Part shown: positions 32,990 through 41,745 of the stretch, one piece after another
Layout: every line of letters begins with the position of its first letter
Position numbering within the stretch: the stretch's first letter is position 1
Source of the DNA: Sanguibacter suarezii NBRC 16159
GTDB lineage: Bacteria; Actinomycetota; Actinomycetes; Actinomycetales; Cellulomonadaceae
Assembly (NCBI RefSeq): GCF_001552735.1
Contig: NZ_BCRT01000022.1
Location: 1-64,000, forward strand
Length of the DNA stretch: 64,000 nt
Direction: 5' to 3'
Position numbers and translations under genes: made by a program
The notes under the pieces: generated by a model
Databases searched by the model: none
The model's input: only the letters and a program-made list of their open reading frames with translations
What the model was told of the DNA's origin: nothing

Positions 32990-33457
32990 ATGGCGACGGA
33001 AACTACTGAGATCCCGTGGCTCTCAGACGATCAGCAGGTCAGCTGGAGGGCATATCTGGAAGGCTCGTCCCGGTTGGTCGAGGCGCTCAACCGGGACCTC
33101 GAGAAGGACTCGGACCTGTCTCTCAACGAGTACGAGGTCCTCGTTCGGCTCTCAGAGAACGCCAGCTGGACCATGCGCATGTCCCACCTGGCGGACAGCC
33201 TTGCCCACTCCCGCAGCCGGGTCACCCACACGGTCCGCCGTCTGGAGGAGCGCGGCCTCGTCGACCGGGTGTCCTGCGTGGCGGACGGCCGCGGCGTCAA
33301 CGCCGTGCTGACCGACGCCGGCTACTCAGTCCTCGTCGACGCCGCCCCCAACCACGTGCGCTCGGTGCACCGCCACCTCGTCGACGTCCTCACCCCCGAG
33401 CAGCTCACGGTGCTCGGGGAAGCGATGGAACGCGTCTCGCAGGCCTGCCGCGACTGA
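32990..33457 (+). CDS. MarR-family transcriptional regulator
   Basis: 155 residues with GGGGGAGG before the ATG. The winged helix is SLNEYEVLVRLSENASWTMR, then MSHLADSLAHSRSRVTHTVRRLEERGLVDR and the wing SCVADGRGVNAVLTDAG. Dimerisation helices flank it. It probably represses itself and the divergent yceI gene through the 20-bp dyad at 32811. The ligand is unknown; no cysteine-based OhrR motif is seen in the N-terminus. Confidence 0.9.
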   Translation: MATETTEIPWLSDDQQVSWRAYLEGSSRLVEALNRDLEKDSDLSLNEYEVLVRLSENASWTMRMSHLADSLAHSRSRVTHTVRRLEERGLVDRVSCVADGRGVNAVLTDAGYSVLVDAAPNHVRSVHRHLVDVLTPEQLTVLGEAMERVSQACRD

Positions 33458-33499
33458 GTCGATGCGCTGATCCCGCCAGAAGTTTGCGAGACTTCTGCC

Positions 33500-34144
33500 A
33501 TGGCCATCACGACAGTCCACCTCATGCGGCACGGGGAAGTCTTCAACCCCGACAAGATCCTCTACGGACGCATCCCCGGGTACCACCTCTCCGAGCTCGG
33601 CCACCTCATGGCCCAGCGCGTCGCCGACCACTTCGCAGCCGGCGACTTCGACGTGACCGTGGTGACGGCGTCCCCGCTGCAGCGGGCGCAGGAGACGGCG
33701 ACCCCCATCGCCGCGGCCTTCGACCTCGAGCTGGGCACCGACGAGCGCCTCATCGAGGCCGGCAACTACTTCGAGGGCAAGACCTTCGGCGTCGGTGACG
33801 GCTCCCTGCGCCACCCCGAGCACTGGCCGCACCTGATCAACCCCTTCCGTCCCTCATGGGGTGAGGCGTACAAGGACCAGGTCGCGCGGATGCACGCGGC
33901 CGTGGACACCGCCCGCCAGCAGGCCGAGGGTCACGAGGCTGTGCTGGTCAGCCACCAGCTGCCGATCTGGATCGCCCGCCAGGCCTTCGAGAACAAGCGC
34001 CTGTGGCACGACCCTCGCAAGCGCCAGTGCTCCCTCGCCTCGGTGACCTCGCTGCGCTTCGACGGTGACCGCCTCGTCGGGGTCCACTACACCGAGCCCG
34101 CTGCGGACCTGCTGCCGGGTGCGCAGAAGGTCTCCGGGGCCTGA
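33500..34144 (+). CDS. Histidine phosphatase family protein (phosphoglycerate mutase-like)
   Basis: 214 residues. Catalytic motif LMRHGEVFNPDKILYGR with the phospho-accepting His, SPLQRAQETA with the second Arg, the Glu of DERLIEAG and the VSHQLPI histidine complete the active site. Substrate not predictable. It heads the cytochrome c maturation cluster; the same order (phosphatase, TlpA, CcdA, ResB, CcsB) occurs in mycobacteria (Rv0525-Rv0529, from memory). A 14-bp hairpin after the stop may separate it from tlpA. Confidence 0.9.
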   Translation: MAITTVHLMRHGEVFNPDKILYGRIPGYHLSELGHLMAQRVADHFAAGDFDVTVVTASPLQRAQETATPIAAAFDLELGTDERLIEAGNYFEGKTFGVGDGSLRHPEHWPHLINPFRPSWGEAYKDQVARMHAAVDTARQQAEGHEAVLVSHQLPIWIARQAFENKRLWHDPRKRQCSLASVTSLRFDGDRLVGVHYTEPAADLLPGAQKVSGA

Positions 34145-34150
34145 CGCCCA

Positions 34151-34203
34151 GGTCGCCTCCCGAGCCGCTCCAGAGCCACTCCCGAGCCGCTCGGGAGGCG
34201 ACC
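34151..34203 (+). terminator. Hairpin after phosphatase gene
   Basis: GGTCGCCTCCCGAG (34151-34164) pairs perfectly with CTCGGGAGGCGACC (34190-34203). The 25-nt loop holds a second copy of CCCGAGCCGCTC (34160-34171 and 34181-34192). Confidence 0.65.
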
Positions 34204-34278
34204 GACGTCACACAGATCACAGGAGATCTGCACCCAACTTCTCAGAGTTCTCCCAGTCCGGTCAGGGATAGTGGGACG

Positions 34279-34950
34279 GTGCTCTCTGCAACTCACCCGG
34301 CCCCGCAGCCGGACTCTCGCCCCGCCCCCCACCCTGCTCGTCACCCCGCTCCGCGGGCCGCTCGTCGGCGCGGTGTGCTGGCTGTCGTGGCGCTCGCAGG
34401 GCTGCTGCTGACCTCGTGCGCAGCGGACTCCGGGAACACCAACCCGAACGACGTCGCTGACCAGGGATACCAGTCCGGGGACGGCAGCCTGCGCACCTGG
34501 GCCGCCGACGACCGCGGCGAGGCCGTCGTGCTCTCCGGCACCGACTTCACCGGCGCACCGATCAGCTCCACGGACTTCGCCGACGACGTCGTCGTGCTCA
34601 ACACCTGGTTCGCCGCGTGCCCGCCGTGCCGCGCCGAGGCGCCGGACCTGCTCACGGTCGCGACCGAGCGGGCCGACGACGGCGTGCAGTTCATCGGCAT
34701 CAACGGCACCGACGACGCCGGCGCGGCCCTGGCCTTCGAGCGCGAGCACGGCATCACCTGGCCGTCCATCGCCGACACGACCGGATCAGTGGTGGCCTCC
34801 CTGCAGAAGGTGGTCCCGGTCCAGGCCGTGCCGACCACCGTGGTGCTGGACCGGCAGGGCCGGGTCGCCGCCCGCGTGCTCGGTCAGGTCGACGCCACGA
34901 CGCTGGACGGTCTCATCGACGACGTCCTCGCCGAGACCCCGGGAGCCTGA
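34279..34950 (+). CDS. resA: TlpA/ResA-like thiol-disulfide lipoprotein
   Basis: 223 residues from a GTG. A long Pro/His/Arg-rich leader is followed by a hydrophobic helix ending in LLTSC (lipobox). The thioredoxin domain has WFAACPPCRAEAPDL with the CPPC redox pair and the cis-proline VPTTVVLD. It works outside the membrane, reducing apocytochrome c CxxCH cysteines before haem attachment, with electrons from CcdA. The next gene starts 7 bp downstream. The leader before the helix is long, so a later start cannot be excluded. Confidence 0.9.
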   Translation: MLSATHPAPQPDSRPAPHPARHPAPRAARRRGVLAVVALAGLLLTSCAADSGNTNPNDVADQGYQSGDGSLRTWAADDRGEAVVLSGTDFTGAPISSTDFADDVVVLNTWFAACPPCRAEAPDLLTVATERADDGVQFIGINGTDDAGAALAFEREHGITWPSIADTTGSVVASLQKVVPVQAVPTTVVLDRQGRVAARVLGQVDATTLDGLIDDVLAETPGA

Positions 34951-34957
34951 TCCCGTC

Positions 34958-35809
34958 GTGTCCTCGACCCTTCTGCTGACCGAGCCCACCCAGGTGGTCG
35001 CAAGCATCGCCGGTTCGGTCGGCACCACCATCTTCAGCGGCTCCATGCTGCTGGCCGTGCCGATCGCGCTGCTGGCCGGCTTCGTGTCCTTCGCCTCGCC
35101 GTGCGTGCTGCCGCTGGTCCCCGGATACCTCGGCTTCGTCAGCGGTCTGTCGGCCGCGACCGTCGGTGCGCCCGGTCGCGGCGGGGCCCGCGGCGGCGCG
35201 CGGGGTCAGGTCGCCACCGCGCCGTCGGCCGGGCGAGGACGCGTGGTGCTCGGGGTGAGCCTGTTCATCGCCGGCTTCACCTTCGTCTTCGTCTCGATCG
35301 GGGTGCTCTTCGGCACCGTCGGGTCGTTCCTGGTGCGGTGGGAGGACCTGCTCATGCGGGTGCTCGGCGTGGTGGTCATCCTCATGGGGCTGGCCTTCCT
35401 GGGCGCCATGCCGTTCCTGCAGCGGGAGCGACGGATGCACGTCTCCCCGACGGCGGGCCTGTGGGGCGCCCCGGTGCTCGGCTTCGTCTTCGGGCTGGGG
35501 TGGACGCCGTGCCTGGGTCCCACGCTCACCGCGATCAACGCCCTCGCCCTCACGGAGGGCTCGGCGGCGCGCGGGGGACTGCTCGCCGTCTTCTACTGCG
35601 TCGGGCTGGGACTGCCGTTCCTGCTCATCGCGCTCGGGACGCAGAGCACCAAGCGCGGGCTCGCCTTCCTGCGGCGTCACCGTCTGGCGATCATGCGGAT
35701 CGGGGGCACCATGCTCGTGCTCATCGGCCTGGCGCTGGTCACCGGCCTGTGGGGGCAGTGGAGCCGCGCCATGCAAGGGTTCATCGGTGGAACAGGGACA
35801 GTGATCTAG
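34958..35809 (+). CDS. ccdA: Cytochrome c biogenesis protein CcdA
   Basis: 283 residues with six or more membrane helices. The redox cysteines are in FASPCVLPLVPGYLGFVSG and GLGWTPCLGPTL. It passes electrons from cytosolic thioredoxin across the membrane to the TlpA/ResA-like protein. A Gly/Arg-rich cytosolic loop (GAPGRGGARGGARGQ) lies between helices 1 and 2. Its TAG overlaps the GTG start of resB by one base, so the two genes are coupled. Confidence 0.93.
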   Translation: MSSTLLLTEPTQVVASIAGSVGTTIFSGSMLLAVPIALLAGFVSFASPCVLPLVPGYLGFVSGLSAATVGAPGRGGARGGARGQVATAPSAGRGRVVLGVSLFIAGFTFVFVSIGVLFGTVGSFLVRWEDLLMRVLGVVVILMGLAFLGAMPFLQRERRMHVSPTAGLWGAPVLGFVFGLGWTPCLGPTLTAINALALTEGSAARGGLLAVFYCVGLGLPFLLIALGTQSTKRGLAFLRRHRLAIMRIGGTMLVLIGLALVTGLWGQWSRAMQGFIGGTGTVI

Positions 35810-37587
35810 TGGCCGAGAAGACCGACCAGCCGGACAACCAGGCGCCCCAGGCGCAGGACCGGTCCTACCGCCCGGAGGGGATCGACGACTCCTTCGCCGG
35901 CACCGACGCGGCGCCCGCGAGCGCGCCGCAGATCGGCGTCCGGGGGATGCTGCGCTTCGTCTGGCGCCAGCTGACCTCGATGCGCGTCGCCCTCTTCCTG
36001 CTCATGCTGCTCGCCGTGGCGGCCGTGCCGGGCTCGATCTTCCCCCAGACCGCGCAGGCGCCGGCCGAGGTCGCCCAGTACATGCGGGACAACCCCACCC
36101 TGGGGGAGTGGCTGCACCGGCTGGGGTTCTTCGACGTCTACGCCTCGGTGTGGTTCTCGGCGATCTACATCCTGCTGTTCGTCTCCCTCGTCGGCTGCAT
36201 CCTGCCGCGGGTCAAGGCGCACCTGCACAACCTGCGTGACGCCCCGCCGCGCACGCCGCGCCGCTTCGCGCGGTTCCCCGCCCAGGGGCGCCTCGAGCTG
36301 GCCGGAGAGCAGACCGACCCCGACGCCGTCGTCGACGCCGCCCGGACCCACCTGCGCCGGCGCTTCCTCGGGCTGCCCACCTTCCGCGTGGTCACCGCGA
36401 CCGAGGCCGACGGCGCACGCACCGTCAGCGCCGAGCGTGGCTACCTGCGGGAGAGCGGCAACCTCCTCTTCCACATCTCCCTGCTTGGCCTGCTCATCTC
36501 CTTCGGCGCCGGGCAGCTGCTCGAGTACCGGGGCCAGGTGCTCATCACCGAGGGCCGCGGCTTCGCCAACTCCGTCGTGGAGTACGACACCTTCGAGAGC
36601 GGGGCGCTGTTCACCGAGGACTCCCTGCGCCCGTTCTCGATGACCCTCGACTCCTTCGAGTCGACCTTCCGCATCACCGACGCCAAGGCGCAGGACTTCG
36701 TGGCGACCGTCACGGTCCGCGAGACCGACGGCTCTGAGCGCCAGGAGACCATCAAGGTCAACCAGCCGCTGAGCCAGTCCGGGGCCAAGGTGTACCTGCA
36801 GGGCAACGGCTACGCGCCCTACGTCACCGTGCGCGACGCCGCAGGTGAGGTCGCGTTCTCGGGCCCGGTCCCCTTCCTTCCCGAGGACGACATGTACACC
36901 TCCCAGGGCGTCATCAAGGTGCCTGACGTCTCCACGGGGGAGCAGATCGGCCTCGTCGGCTACCTCCTCCCCACCGCCGAGATCACCGACGACGGTGCGC
37001 GCTCGATCTTCCCCGACCCGATCAACCCCGCGCTCGTGCTCACCGTCTTCCGCGGTGACCTCGGGCTGGACGACGGCGTGCCGCAGAACGTCTACCGCCT
37101 GCAGACCGACGAGATGACCCAGTCGGTCGAGGAGGACGGGACCCCGGTCACGCTCATCGTGGGCAAGGGGACCACGGTCGACCTGCCGGACGGCCTGGGG
37201 ACCATCGAGTTCAGCGAGCTGCCCCGCTTCGTCGCCCTCGACCTGCGGTACGACCCGTCCCTGGTGTGGGTGCTCGTCTTCGCCCTCACCGCCCTCCTGG
37301 GCGTCTCGGTGTCCCTGTTCACCCCCCGCCGCCGGGTCTGGGTGCGAGCCCGCACCCTGGCGACCGACGGCACCCCTCGTACAGTGGTGGAGGTGGCCGG
37401 CCTGGCACGGGGCGACGACATGGGCCTGCAGGGCGAGGTGGACTCGCTCGTCGCGGCGATCAGCCGCCTCGACCCCGCCGACACTGCCGACACTCCTGAA
37501 CCACCCTCCGCTCAGTCCAGCACCGCTCCCGCCAGCCCTGCTCCTGCGAGCACCGTTCCTGAAAGGCCGTCCGATGAACCTCTCTGA
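35809..37587 (+). CDS. resB: Cytochrome c biogenesis protein ResB
   Basis: 592 residues from the GTG at 35809, overlapping the ccdA stop. The cytosolic N-terminus leads to helices containing LTSMRVALFLLMLLAVAAVP and AIYILLFVSLVGCILPR. A large external domain follows, with a final helix near residue 490 (WVLVFALTALLGVSVSLF). ResB with CcsA/CcsB forms the System II haem lyase that attaches haem to cytochrome c. It overlaps ccsB by 14 bp. The C-terminal tail is Pro/Ala/Ser-rich and probably disordered. Confidence 0.93.
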   Translation: MAEKTDQPDNQAPQAQDRSYRPEGIDDSFAGTDAAPASAPQIGVRGMLRFVWRQLTSMRVALFLLMLLAVAAVPGSIFPQTAQAPAEVAQYMRDNPTLGEWLHRLGFFDVYASVWFSAIYILLFVSLVGCILPRVKAHLHNLRDAPPRTPRRFARFPAQGRLELAGEQTDPDAVVDAARTHLRRRFLGLPTFRVVTATEADGARTVSAERGYLRESGNLLFHISLLGLLISFGAGQLLEYRGQVLITEGRGFANSVVEYDTFESGALFTEDSLRPFSMTLDSFESTFRITDAKAQDFVATVTVRETDGSERQETIKVNQPLSQSGAKVYLQGNGYAPYVTVRDAAGEVAFSGPVPFLPEDDMYTSQGVIKVPDVSTGEQIGLVGYLLPTAEITDDGARSIFPDPINPALVLTVFRGDLGLDDGVPQNVYRLQTDEMTQSVEEDGTPVTLIVGKGTTVDLPDGLGTIEFSELPRFVALDLRYDPSLVWVLVFALTALLGVSVSLFTPRRRVWVRARTLATDGTPRTVVEVAGLARGDDMGLQGEVDSLVAAISRLDPADTADTPEPPSAQSSTAPASPAPASTVPERPSDEPL

Positions 37588-38614
37588 GATCAGCGATCTC
37601 CTCGCCTGGGGGGCAGCGACGGCTTACACCGTCGCCATGATCGCCTTCGCGATGGACCTGTCGAAGATGTCCGACGCGATCGGCCAGCGGCAGGCGGAGC
37701 GGCGTGCGCAGGTGCCCGTCGCCGTGGGCGCCGGCTCCAAGGCTCCCGCCGCCTCGCCCGTCTTCCCCCAGGACCCCGCCACCGGGCGCCGCACGTCGAA
37801 GGCCCTCGGCATCGCGATGTCCACCCTGTGGCTGGGCTTCATGATCCACGCGGTCGCCGTGGTGACCCGCGGCGTGGCCGCCGGGCACGTCCCGTGGGCC
37901 AACATGTACGAGTTCTGGCTCACCGGGACCTTCGTGGCGGTGGGAATCTTCCTGCTGCTCCAGCTGAAGATCGACGTCCGCTTCCTCGGCGTGATCATCA
38001 CCTTCCTCGCGGTCACCTTCTTGGTCCTGGCGCTCAACGTGTTCCACGCGGTGGCCGACGAGGTCCAGCCCGCGCTGCAGAACTACTGGCTGGTCATCCA
38101 CGTGGGCGTCGCGGTGGGTGGCACGGCGGTCTTCACCGTCGCCTTCGCCGTCAGCCTGCTGCAGCTGCTACGCGACTCCCGGGACCACGGGTCCACCTTC
38201 CTGCACGGTCAGGGCACCGTCGTCCGCGGCCGCAACGTCCTGGCGGGCAGGTTCTTCAACTGGCGCTTCCTCGACGCCATCCCCAACCCGGTCGCCCTGG
38301 AGGCGCTGAGCTTCCGCCTCAACGCCCTCGGCTTCGTGCTGTGGACCTTCACCATCATCGGTGGTGCCATCTGGGCCGACGGCGCGTGGGGACGTCCCTG
38401 GGGCTGGGACCCCAAGGAGGTCTGGAGCTTCATCGTCTGGGTCGTCTACGCGGCCTACCTGCACGCCCGCACCACCCGCGGATGGTCCGGCCGGCGTGCC
38501 GCCTACTTCGTCCTGGTGGGCTACGCCTGCGTGCTGTTCAACTTCACCGGCGTGAACATCCTCTTCTCCGGGCTGCACTCATACTCGGGAGTGCAGAACG
38601 CGCCCAACTCCTGA
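37574..38614 (+). CDS. ccsB: Cytochrome c biogenesis protein CcsB (CcsA family)
   Basis: 346 residues with about eight helices. The haem-handling motif is ADGAWGRPWGWDPKEVWSFI, the tryptophan-rich WWD-like domain of CcsA/CcmC proteins. Conserved histidines for haem are in AVAVVTRGVAAGHVPWANMYEF and the late LHSYSG. It exports and presents haem to apocytochrome c with ResB. The actinobacterial branch is usually named CcsB. GAAAGG precedes the ATG. Convergent with the next gene. Confidence 0.93.
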   Translation: MNLSEISDLLAWGAATAYTVAMIAFAMDLSKMSDAIGQRQAERRAQVPVAVGAGSKAPAASPVFPQDPATGRRTSKALGIAMSTLWLGFMIHAVAVVTRGVAAGHVPWANMYEFWLTGTFVAVGIFLLLQLKIDVRFLGVIITFLAVTFLVLALNVFHAVADEVQPALQNYWLVIHVGVAVGGTAVFTVAFAVSLLQLLRDSRDHGSTFLHGQGTVVRGRNVLAGRFFNWRFLDAIPNPVALEALSFRLNALGFVLWTFTIIGGAIWADGAWGRPWGWDPKEVWSFIVWVVYAAYLHARTTRGWSGRRAAYFVLVGYACVLFNFTGVNILFSGLHSYSGVQNAPNS

Positions 38615-38677
38615 TTCCTGGCGCGGGCCAGCCGCTCAGCGGCCAGTCGCCGATCAAGACGCCGATGGGGCGGACGG

Positions 38678-39214
38678 TCAGCCCTCAGGTGCGGCGTCCG
38701 GGTCGTCGTGGGCTCCCGAGCGGGGCGTCTGGTCCCGTGAGGTGGGCTCGTGCGAGGACGTCCCGCCCGGCGTGGGGCCGTGCGGTCCCTGCTCGCGCGG
38801 TGCGTGCCCGGCAGCGTCCTGCTGCGACGGCGTCTGGCCGTCCGTGCGCGGGGCGGGAGGGCCGTCCGGGGTGCCGGGGGTACCCGGCGTGGCGGGGCGT
38901 CCCTGACGCTGCTGCTCGCGGGCGAGACGCCAGAGGAACTCGGGGTCGTCGTCGGGAGCGACGGGGCCGCTGGGTCGCCGGCGTGCCTTCGGCCCGTTGC
39001 CGGCCGACGGAGCGCCCGGGAGCACTGCCTGCCCACGGCGCGAGCGGCTGAACGCGATCCAGGCGATCGGTCCGAAGTACGGCAGCACGATGATGATGAC
39101 GACCCACAACCAGCCCGGGATCCCCCCACGGTCGCGTTCGTCGCTGGTGGCGAAGTCGGCGAGGGCGTAGACGAGGAGTGCGAAGGCTGCGATGACTGCG
39201 ATGGCGCGGAACAT
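38678..39214 (-). CDS. PLDc_N-domain membrane protein
   Basis: 178 residues. Two N-terminal helices: FRAIAVIAAFALLVYALADF and IPGWLWVVIIIVLPYFGPIAWI. The latter is the PLD-nuclease N-terminal (PLDc_N) signature, followed by a long polar tail rich in Pro, Gly, Gln and Asp that is probably cytosolic and disordered. No catalytic HKD motif, so not a phospholipase. It is conserved next to the cytochrome c maturation genes in actinobacteria; role unknown. Confidence 0.85.
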   Translation of the reverse strand: MFRAIAVIAAFALLVYALADFATSDERDRGGIPGWLWVVIIIVLPYFGPIAWIAFSRSRRGQAVLPGAPSAGNGPKARRRPSGPVAPDDDPEFLWRLAREQQRQGRPATPGTPGTPDGPPAPRTDGQTPSQQDAAGHAPREQGPHGPTPGGTSSHEPTSRDQTPRSGAHDDPDAAPEG

Positions 39215-39244
39215 CTCTCCAGCCTAAGCGTTTACGCTGAGTGG

Positions 39245-39604
39245 ATGCCCTTCATCATCTATTCTGTGCTCCGCCTCGCCCTGATCCTCGTGCTCGGCGT
39301 GGTGCTCTACGCCGTCGGCGTGCGTGACCTGCTGCTTCCCGTGCTGGCGATCGTGCTGGCGCTCATGGTGTCCTACCTGGTGCTCGGCACCCAGCGTGAG
39401 GCCGCTGCGGTCTACCTCGCCGGTCGCAAGAAGACCCGCGAGGAGACCGGCGAGCGGTTCAGCCGCGCCGTCAGCGGCGACGCCGCCTTCGAGGACGAGC
39501 AGGTAGACACGGCCGCCGGCCGCCCGGGCGTGTCGGGAGGCGCTGGCGCCGCCGCCGAGGAGCCGCCCGTCGCGGACGAGACGTCCTCAGATCGCGAGCC
39601 CTAG
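39245..39604 (+). CDS. DUF4229 membrane protein
   Basis: 119 residues. Two close helices (IIYSVLRLALILVLGVVLYA and LLLPVLAIVLALMVSYLVL), then QREAAAVYLAGRKKTREE and an acidic disordered tail, fit DUF4229. Divergent from the PLDc_N gene and overlapping the 3' end of menA by 18 bp on the opposite strand. Function unknown; probably small membrane protein accompanying menA in this order. Confidence 0.82.
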   Translation: MPFIIYSVLRLALILVLGVVLYAVGVRDLLLPVLAIVLALMVSYLVLGTQREAAAVYLAGRKKTREETGERFSRAVSGDAAFEDEQVDTAAGRPGVSGGAGAAAEEPPVADETSSDREP

Positions 39605-40456
39605 CCCCAGCAGCACGCCGAAGGCGAGCTCGTACATCCCCGTCGCGGCGAGCACCGGGACGAGGAGACGGCCCCGTGCCCCGGCGATCACCGGGATGCT
39701 CAGCAGCGCCGCCGGGAAGGCGAGCAGCAGGACGATCACGGCCCAGCCGTTGACGAGGGCGCAGGCCGCGCCGAGGAGCAGCGGCAGCCAGATCATCGCG
39801 ACGTAGGCCCGCCGGGCCCGGTGGTCACCCATCCGCACCGCGAGGGTGCGCTTGCCGACGACCGCGTCGGTGGGGATGTCGCGGATGTTGTTGACCATGA
39901 GGATGGCGCAGGCGAGCAGCCCCACCGCCACGGCGCCGAGCAGCGCGGGGACGGTCACCCGGTCGATCTGCGTGTAGGTCGTGCCGAGCACGGCCACCAG
40001 GCCGAAGAAGATGAACACCCCGACCTCACCCAGACCGAGGTAGCCGTAGGGCTTGCTGCCACCGGTGTAGAACCACCCCGCCGCGATGGCGAGGGCTCCG
40101 ACCGCGATGAGCCACCAGTGCCCGGAGACCACGACCAGGGCGAGGCCGAACAGCGCACCGACACCGAAGGCGGTGACGGCCGCCGTCTTGACCTGGGACG
40201 GGCGGGCCACCCCGGCAGCGGTCAGGCGCAGCGGTCCCACGCGGTCGAGGTCGGTGCCGCGCACGCCGTCGGAGTAGTCGTTGGCGTAGTTCACCCCTAC
40301 CTGCAGGGCGAGCGCCACGAGCAGGGCGAGGACGGCGGGCAGCGCCGCGAAGCCGTCGACCTGGGCGGCTGCCCCCGAGCCCACGAGCACGGGGGTCGCG
40401 GCGGCGGGCAGGGTCCGCGGGCGGGCGCCAGCGATCCACTCAGAGGGCGTTGCCAT
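39587..40456 (-). CDS. menA: 1,4-dihydroxy-2-naphthoate polyprenyltransferase MenA
   Basis: 289 residues, multi-helix UbiA-superfamily prenyltransferase. The two Mg-diphosphate motifs are NYANDYSDGVRGTD and NNIRDIPTDAVVGKRTLAVRMG. It joins 1,4-dihydroxy-2-naphthoate to the polyprenyl chain in the membrane, making demethylmenaquinone for MenG to methylate. It starts 10 bp after the menE stop and is co-directional with menE, so they form an operon. Confidence 0.95.
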   Translation of the reverse strand: MATPSEWIAGARPRTLPAAATPVLVGSGAAAQVDGFAALPAVLALLVALALQVGVNYANDYSDGVRGTDLDRVGPLRLTAAGVARPSQVKTAAVTAFGVGALFGLALVVVSGHWWLIAVGALAIAAGWFYTGGSKPYGYLGLGEVGVFIFFGLVAVLGTTYTQIDRVTVPALLGAVAVGLLACAILMVNNIRDIPTDAVVGKRTLAVRMGDHRARRAYVAMIWLPLLLGAACALVNGWAVIVLLLAFPAALLSIPVIAGARGRLLVPVLAATGMYELAFGVLLGLGLAI

Positions 40457-40466
40457 GGGGCTCCGA

Positions 40467-41639
40467 TCAGTTGTGCGACGTCGAACCGGTCCGGCCGAGC
40501 CTGCGAGCTGCGAGGCTCGCGACCTCGCGTCGGTCGATCTTCCCCGGTCCGCGCTGAGCGAGCTCGTCGACGATCACGACGTGACGCGGAGCGGCCGGGG
40601 CTCCCAGGATATCGGTGACGTGGCCCCGGATCTGCGTGAGCAGCTCCTGCGGGGTCTGCTCCACTCCTGGTGCCAGGGTCATCACGGCCACCACCGTCGT
40701 CCCCCACTCCGCGTCCGCCAGCCCGACGACGCACGCCTGGGCGATCCCGTGCGCCCCGGTCAGCAGCGCCTCCACCGCGGCCGGTGCGACGTTCACGCCG
40801 CCGGTGATGAGCATGTCGTCCCCGCGGCCCTGGACCGTGAGACGGTCGACGCCGTCGACCGTGGTGAGCACGCCGACGTCGTTGGTGCGCAACCACCGCA
40901 CCCCGTCGCTGCCGGTGCGGAAGGCCTGCGCGGTGGCGACGGGGTCGTCGGCGTAGCGTTCGGCGAGCACCGGTCCGCTGATCTCGATCCGTCCCTCGTG
41001 CACCCGCACCGCGACGCCGTCGAGCGGGACGCCGTCGTACACGCAGCCGCCCGCGGTCTCGGACATGCCATAGGTCGTCACCACGCGGACGCCGGCCTGC
41101 GCCAGCGCAGCGAGCAGGGCCGGCGCCGGCGCGGCCCCGCCCAGCAGGACGGCGTCGTAGCGCGCGAGGGCTTCGAGGCCGGCGGGGGAGCCCGCTGCGG
41201 CGTCGGCCACCAGCCGGTGGGCCTGGGTGGGCACCAAGGACGTGAAGCGGCGCTCGCCGGTGAGCCGGCCGGTGGCCTCGGCGAAGTGCTGCGAGCGGAA
41301 GCCGTCGCGCAGGTCCATGAGTACCGGGGTGGTGCCGGCGAGCACCGAGCGGGCCACCACCTGGAGGCCGGCGACGTGCGTGGTGGGCAGGGCGAGCAGC
41401 CACTGCCCGTGCCCCCCGAGCCGGGACGCCGTCGCCTCGCCGGAGGCACGCACGGCTCGGGCGGACAGGACCACCTGACGCGGCTGACCCGTCGAGCCGG
41501 AGGTCGGCACGCGGAGCTCGGCCCCCGGCGACCCGTCCGGTGCGGCCAGCGCCGCCGTGACCTGCTCTCGCACGCGGTCTACCACCTGATTGGTGGGATC
41601 GGGGAGGGGAATATGTACGCTCTGGGGTGTGCCGGTCAC
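40467..41639 (-). CDS. menE: O-succinylbenzoate-CoA ligase MenE
   Basis: 390 residues, the short MenE form found in actinobacteria. Adenylate-forming motifs: VPTSGSTGQPRQVVLSARA (P-loop), TTYGMSETAGGCVYDG, and the C-terminal hinge GRGDDMLITGGVNVAPAAVE with Lys in GPGKIDRRE. It activates o-succinylbenzoate with ATP and CoA. GTG start, weak ribosome-binding site. Upstream partner of menA in a two-gene leftward operon. Confidence 0.94.
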   Translation of the reverse strand: MTGTPQSVHIPLPDPTNQVVDRVREQVTAALAAPDGSPGAELRVPTSGSTGQPRQVVLSARAVRASGEATASRLGGHGQWLLALPTTHVAGLQVVARSVLAGTTPVLMDLRDGFRSQHFAEATGRLTGERRFTSLVPTQAHRLVADAAAGSPAGLEALARYDAVLLGGAAPAPALLAALAQAGVRVVTTYGMSETAGGCVYDGVPLDGVAVRVHEGRIEISGPVLAERYADDPVATAQAFRTGSDGVRWLRTNDVGVLTTVDGVDRLTVQGRGDDMLITGGVNVAPAAVEALLTGAHGIAQACVVGLADAEWGTTVVAVMTLAPGVEQTPQELLTQIRGHVTDILGAPAAPRHVVIVDELAQRGPGKIDRREVASLAARRLGRTGSTSHN

Positions 41640-41745
41640 CAGATCAGCGTAGATCGGCCCCTAGGGTGGTCCCGACTCGCGCAGATCTGCTGGGCGGTCC
41701 GGGCCCCGCCGACTGACTGACATATCGAACCGAGGAGTACTCACC